Below, in pieces: positions 59,870-64,000 of a stretch of DNA of 64,000 nt (its first letter is position 1; each line of letters opens with the position of its first letter). The position numbers were made by a program, and so were the translations under genes. The stretch comes from Rodentolepis nana. Its lineage: Eukaryota > Platyhelminthes > Cestoda > Cyclophyllidea > Hymenolepididae. The DNA lies in the NCBI GenBank assembly GCA_900617975.1, contig UZAE01000006.1, positions 1 to 64,000 on the forward strand. Reading direction: 5' to 3'. The notes below the pieces were generated by a model, which was not told the origin of the DNA, did no database searches, and was given only the letters and a program-made list of their open reading frames with translations.

Positions 59870-61669
59870 ATGAATCCCAATTCGGAGGGTCAATATGATC
59901 TTCCATTACTACGACCACTTAGACCTCCCACAGTTTGCCTCCCTTCCATAGTTGAAAGTATTGCTACAGAAAATTCCTTGACTCATGAAACTACGTCTCA
60001 GCACGACTTCAGACCTACCCCCAGCCGTAACAATAAATTTCGCATTTGTCGAAGACTTAAACGTCTAATTACAAATAAAAATTCATCGACAACAAGCCGT
60101 CCTTATCACCCTACCAACACTGAACCCCGTATCTGTGATGACGCACCCAACACTACTGATCAATCTCGATCTTGTTGCTGCCTACCCCGCCCAAAATGTT
60201 CCCGATTACAACATTTCTGTTCATCTTTTTCGAGTACCCTCGGTCGACTAACGGGTCGGCGAATGCCTAACGAGAATCTCTTTGTTCTCAGTATGATCCA
60301 GCTTCTTTGTGGACTTGCAGCAGTCGTTCTTTCAGGGGTCGCAGTAACCAAAGTGGTTTTTCTGTACCAAATGGCAACCGGACTTTGGTCTGGCTTTCTC
60401 ATGCTCGCAACAGGCTTTCATGGAATTGTTACCGCTCGACGTTGTACACCAAGAACTCTTGTTAGCTTACTGATCTTCTGCGTTCTCGTCGCACTTTCGG
60501 CCTGTCTTCTAGCCTGTGTTTCTGTTGCTGGTCTAATAGAGGACGGGATCCTACGACCAGAGACATCTTTCACTCTTCTTTCCTCGAATTCTCCATATTA
60601 CATAACTAGTCATTCATCTATATCATCAAATGGTCTTTCTGTCGATATCCCTCTTGGCGGATTTTCCCATCGAAGGGTTATTGCATCAAATCAACCCCCT
60701 AGATTGCATCAAGTCATGTTACATGTACTTCTTCTTGTTATTGGAATTCTTGAAGCATCTGTAAGTGTAGCCTGTGCCGTTCTCTGTTGCCGCCAAATAT
60801 GTCCACCTGATTCCACTCCTCCTTTGTCTGCTATTTCTTATCTTCAAAATCGCGGTGCTACCTTAATTCCTGGAGGAAGTGATTTCTTATTAGCTGTTGC
60901 AGCCGAACCTGGGAGACCAGCTCCGCTTCTTCTGGATTATCCTCTTCCTCCTGCAGATTTGCATCCTTCAGTTCATCACTTTTTACCCCGTCCTGGAAGG
61001 CGAGTTGTGATTCTTACTCAAGCAGAAACTGGAATTCATGCTTTAGCTGCTGCTCAAGCTGTAGCGAGCCTGGTTTCCCCCTCGCAAAATTCTCTTTGCC
61101 CCAATCCGACGAGTTCATCTCAAAGAGTTCAAAAGAGGGAGGAATCACATCAATTGAAAACTCATCTGTCCACTTTTCTCCCCCAATTAGCCAATGGGAA
61201 TGATTCGGAGTTTAGATCAGCACATCCATCAAGTCTCCTCTATGTTCTTTCATCCCCATCTCCTACTGATGCACCTATGATCTTCCCTCCTTTCCCACCG
61301 GCCTATTGTGCTGAAGAAGACACTAGTATACGGATGCATCCTCAAGCATTCAATATTGGTCCACATTCGGATCCACCGGAGTCGGTGACTTTAGGACGTC
61401 GTTCAAGGCGAAGGCATGTTGGAAGGAGGTCTGGAAGGGAGATCCTAGGTCCTCGTCAATTTCTCAACCAGCGAAGAGCTAGACGGGGTGGCAGTTCTGC
61501 AGAAACTGCTGTGGGATTGTTGGGAGATCGGATCTTGCAACCTGTTCTTGTTGTGGAAGATGATTCTAACTCACAGATGAGCGCTCAAAATGGCAGCCGG
61601 AATAATCCCCCACCTCCAAGCTATACTAGAGAACTCAGACCTCTACCACCTACTCCCGAAGAGAATTAA
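59870..61669 (+). CDS. Four-helix membrane protein with PPxY tail, FAM189/ENTREP-like
   Basis: A 599-residue uninterrupted ORF. Residues 1-130 are Ser/Pro/Arg-rich and hydrophilic, with a Cys cluster (SCCCLPRPKC, 101-110) that could be palmitoylated. Four hydrophobic segments lie near 136-160, 164-189, 196-223 and 280-306, with a Ser-rich loop between the third and fourth (about 224-279). The tail (307-599) has low complexity, a basic stretch RRSRRRHVGRRSGR (510-523), PPAY at 476-479, PPSY at 582-585 and a proline-rich end LPPTPEE. In the FAM189/ENTREP family, a CD20-like four-helix core with PPxY motifs recruits NEDD4-type ubiquitin ligases such as ITCH on endosomes; by analogy this is an adaptor for receptor ubiquitination. 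Assignment rests on topology and motifs, so another tetraspan family is possible. The coding region has no intron. Confidence 0.85.
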   Translation: MNPNSEGQYDLPLLRPLRPPTVCLPSIVESIATENSLTHETTSQHDFRPTPSRNNKFRICRRLKRLITNKNSSTTSRPYHPTNTEPRICDDAPNTTDQSRSCCCLPRPKCSRLQHFCSSFSSTLGRLTGRRMPNENLFVLSMIQLLCGLAAVVLSGVAVTKVVFLYQMATGLWSGFLMLATGFHGIVTARRCTPRTLVSLLIFCVLVALSACLLACVSVAGLIEDGILRPETSFTLLSSNSPYYITSHSSISSNGLSVDIPLGGFSHRRVIASNQPPRLHQVMLHVLLLVIGILEASVSVACAVLCCRQICPPDSTPPLSAISYLQNRGATLIPGGSDFLLAVAAEPGRPAPLLLDYPLPPADLHPSVHHFLPRPGRRVVILTQAETGIHALAAAQAVASLVSPSQNSLCPNPTSSSQRVQKREESHQLKTHLSTFLPQLANGNDSEFRSAHPSSLLYVLSSPSPTDAPMIFPPFPPAYCAEEDTSIRMHPQAFNIGPHSDPPESVTLGRRSRRRHVGRRSGREILGPRQFLNQRRARRGGSSAETAVGLLGDRILQPVLVVEDDSNSQMSAQNGSRNNPPPPSYTRELRPLPPTPEEN

Positions 61670-61672
61670 TAT

Positions 61673-61746
61673 GTAAGTTTTGCGGGGTTTTACTAATAAC
61701 AAATGCCTCCTAAATTCACCTTGCATTTACCCTGTTCGCATATCAG
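61673..61746 (+). other. Probable 74-nt intron just after the tetraspan stop codon
   Basis: The donor GTAAGT begins 3 nt past the stop codon TAA. A branch-like TACTAATA follows, and the acceptor is CATATCAG. The size matches the short introns of the RhoGEF gene (78 and 82 nt). Lying so close to the stop, it should not trigger nonsense-mediated decay. Confidence 0.5.
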
Positions 61747-62168
61747 GTCAATGGTTGTCGAATGTTTTGGCTTCGGCTTGGAGTTCATTCGTAGACTATT
61801 GATCATTATTCTTATAAATTAGTAAGCATACATTATCCATTTCTTTTCATTTTCTGTGTTTGTTGAATTTTATCATCAGAGAGATTTTAGGGTTGAATAC
61901 AGTTTTCTTATCAGCGTCTTTTAAAGTAGACCAATGTCCAATTTTTTAATCATCTCTTTTAAGTTTAGTATCATCATGCTAAAATTCTTACCAACTGTAG
62001 AACTCTTAGTAGTAATAGAAATGTTTGTTGATCAGTTTCTTTAAATATAAATGGAATATATTTCATTATCGTGAACTTGAAGTTGAAATCCGAATTATGT
62101 GGAAGATTCATCATTAATTTCTTCAACTGCTCGTAGACTTAGGCTTTGCATCACTCTGAGCAGTGGAC

Positions 62169-62204
62169 AACTGCGTCGTGAACTGCATCTTGAACTGCGT
62201 CTTG
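62169..62204. repeat. Three-copy 12-bp tandem repeat
   Basis: AACTGCGTCGTG, AACTGCATCTTG, AACTGCGTCTTG in tandem, downstream of the tetraspan gene and probably in its 3'UTR or flank. Confidence 0.85.
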
Positions 62205-62849
62205 AATGTGAATATGGCGTTGTTTCTCGTTGTTATCGGCTTACATTTATATCTGCACGCCTATTTCATTTTTAAATAGCTATCTGTCGCACCTCCAACT
62301 TTCTCATATTTTTCATTAGAAATCTGCAAGAAGCCGTGATTTCTTTTTCTAGAAGCCCGTTATTCAAAAATTATCAGAGTAAACTCTTCCCCTCAATGAA
62401 TAGGACTCGTATGAATTTTGTTCTCATCCCCATTGAACCCCTGTTTGGTAGATGAGCATTGGTACATGACCTCCTAGAAACATTTTACATTGACTGTATT
62501 TTTCTTTGAGTGTTCAATGTCATTCGTCGAGTGATGTCTCGAACGTTGCTAAGCCATCTAGGAGGGCTAGTTCGATTTATATCTCAAGGGTTTCATTCAA
62601 TAGTGCTCAGGGAGAAATACCATCCCTTTGAAGTCTTCGTCTCATCGGAGCAGGCAGATGAGATTGGTAATGTTTCATTGTAAACTCGACAAATCTCTCA
62701 ATTCCCTATGGATCTTATTTTATCTTTTGCATAGTCTTATGATATTTACTTAAATCTCCACTTTTGTGTCTATTCGCTTGGGCTTAATAGAAGTGCATTA
62801 AAAATAGTAGTTCACATACATTCTTGCACTCCCATGAGTTACCCGTTTT

Positions 62850-62868
62850 CACACACACACACGCACGC
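62850..62868. repeat. (CA)n microsatellite
   Basis: CA run becoming CACGCACG. Confidence 0.95.
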
Positions 62869-64000
62869 ATTCACAAAGTGGTGGCATATAGGAAGTTCAT
62901 GTGATTTAGTACAAAATAGGTTTAAGGTCTGCTTCAACTTTTTTCGCTCACTGACTCTCAGCCTCAGTCGATTGCCCGGTATTTGCTCTAAGTGAAGCTT
63001 TTCCATAGGAAGAGGGGAACATCTTTAAGCAAACCTGCAGGAGGGAAGGAATGCCATTATTTTCGCGTTTGTGTTTCGGATTGCGGTGGTGAATGCAAGA
63101 TAACGGGTTAAATTTGACCTTCCTGGGGAATTTACGCCATCTTTTCTGCGAATTTATTAAAATAACTATATTTTAACCTATCGTAACAAAGAGTTAATAA
63201 TGGTGTCAAGTTGTTCGCTTTCGCTAATGTAGTGCTAGGCTTGAAGATAGGTCTCTAGTTCCGGACGTTTTCCAACAACCATCTTGGGCAGGGGCTGGTA
63301 TCGCAGAGCCGTCCCTTCATCAACCAGATGTAACTAATTGCTCATTAGATTGAGCACTAATGAGCCTTAACCAAATTCCAATCTTTCGTCCACTGTAGCT
63401 GATGCTTATCCACATCAAATTTTTGGCTAAACAAAATGGAATAATCATGAAAAATTAAGTGAAAAAATTCCATTTCTATTTCGTTTTTATTGAAAGACTC
63501 ATCATCACAACAGCTTAAATAACTCCATCAGAGACTCGATATTTCCCAGATTTTCTTCGGCTCTTATAATCTCGGTTCCTGTTTTCCAACTCTGGAAACG
63601 GGACTGGATATTTCGGTGTCCTGTTTGGGGATTTCACATGGCTACCTCTTCCGTTTTGGTTTTTATTCCTTCTCCGGCTGATGAAAGCTGGCAACTTTTT
63701 AAAGAGGCATTCCATTTGCGTTCATAGTTAACCCTCTAGGAGAGATGACGTTATGTGTTTACTTCTTCACTTTCTCGAAATATTTCTCCCTAAATTGTCA
63801 TTTATTAATCTTCAATAGAATTCTTTTTTTCTTTTCCATAACCATACAAACATGAAATGGTAATGATGAAGCCCTAAGTCGAAATTGAATATGAAATCTG
63901 GTTATCAAGAACCATATTTTACTGTTTACTTTCTCTTAAGGTGTGCAATTCACTTTGTCATTTTAAATTAGCACAATATTTAATCCCATAATTTGATGAA

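Larger units (their letters stand above)
61747..64000. other. 3' flank of the tetraspan gene
   Basis: Probable 3'UTR exon from 61747 of unknown length. No AATAAA was found nearby; ATTAAA near 62795 is a weak candidate. The three-copy 12-bp repeat and a (CA)n run lie here. A 66-codon Arg/Lys-rich minus-strand ORF at 63715-63515 is unrecognised. Confidence 0.35.

Noticed and set aside
60160..60402. Minus-strand 80-codon ORF over the tetraspan gene
   Set aside because: Antisense shadow of a long, clearly coding plus-strand ORF.

Overview
This window is nuclear DNA from an animal. It is AT-rich, the main gene is split into many exons with GT-AG introns, and there are dispersed retroposons and microsatellites. 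A flatworm, perhaps a tapeworm, is my best guess. The reasons are a class of very short introns (74, 78, 82 nt) beside multi-kb introns, an 8-nt microexon, and decayed LINE pieces. This is inference: nothing in the window identifies a species. There are no rRNA or tRNA genes, no CRISPR array and no bacterial-type operon that I can see.

Main gene (minus strand, about 44.2 kb down to 3.8 kb). I assembled 18 exons by eye. Each junction is GT-AG and every reading phase matches the next across all 17 joins. The protein is about 1050 residues. It has a low-complexity N-terminal half with Thr-rich tracts and acidic or Ser-rich linkers, then a Dbl-homology (DH) domain and a PH domain of the ephexin type (NGEF/ARHGEF5/15/16/19/26), so it is predicted to be a Rho-family GTPase exchange factor. 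Unusual points are a Ser-rich insert inside the DH domain, a Ser/Pro-rich insert of roughly 115 residues inside the PH domain, the 8-nt microexon, and no visible SH3 domain after the PH domain, although ephexins normally carry one.

Second gene (plus strand, 59,870-61,669). It is a single uninterrupted ORF of 599 residues with four membrane helices and a long cytoplasmic tail carrying two PPxY motifs. It resembles the FAM189/ENTREP family of endosomal adaptors for NEDD4-type ubiquitin ligases. A 74-nt intron appears to begin 3 nt after the stop codon.

Between and within the genes. About ten copies, whole or partial, of one 300-340 bp SINE-like element lie across the window. They have a variable (AAATA)n tail, 5' truncations and, at four copies, short target-site duplications. 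All copies inside the RhoGEF introns are antisense to the gene. One copy ends 23 nt from a DH-domain splice donor, and one carries a fresh 80-bp internal tandem duplication. At 39.6-39.95 kb a LINE C-terminal fragment runs straight into the 3' end of this element, suggesting that LINE as its mobilising partner. Two more decayed LINE endonuclease fragments lie near 19.4 and 48.3 kb. The 15.6 kb between the two genes, and most intron sequence, show no convincing coding sequence.
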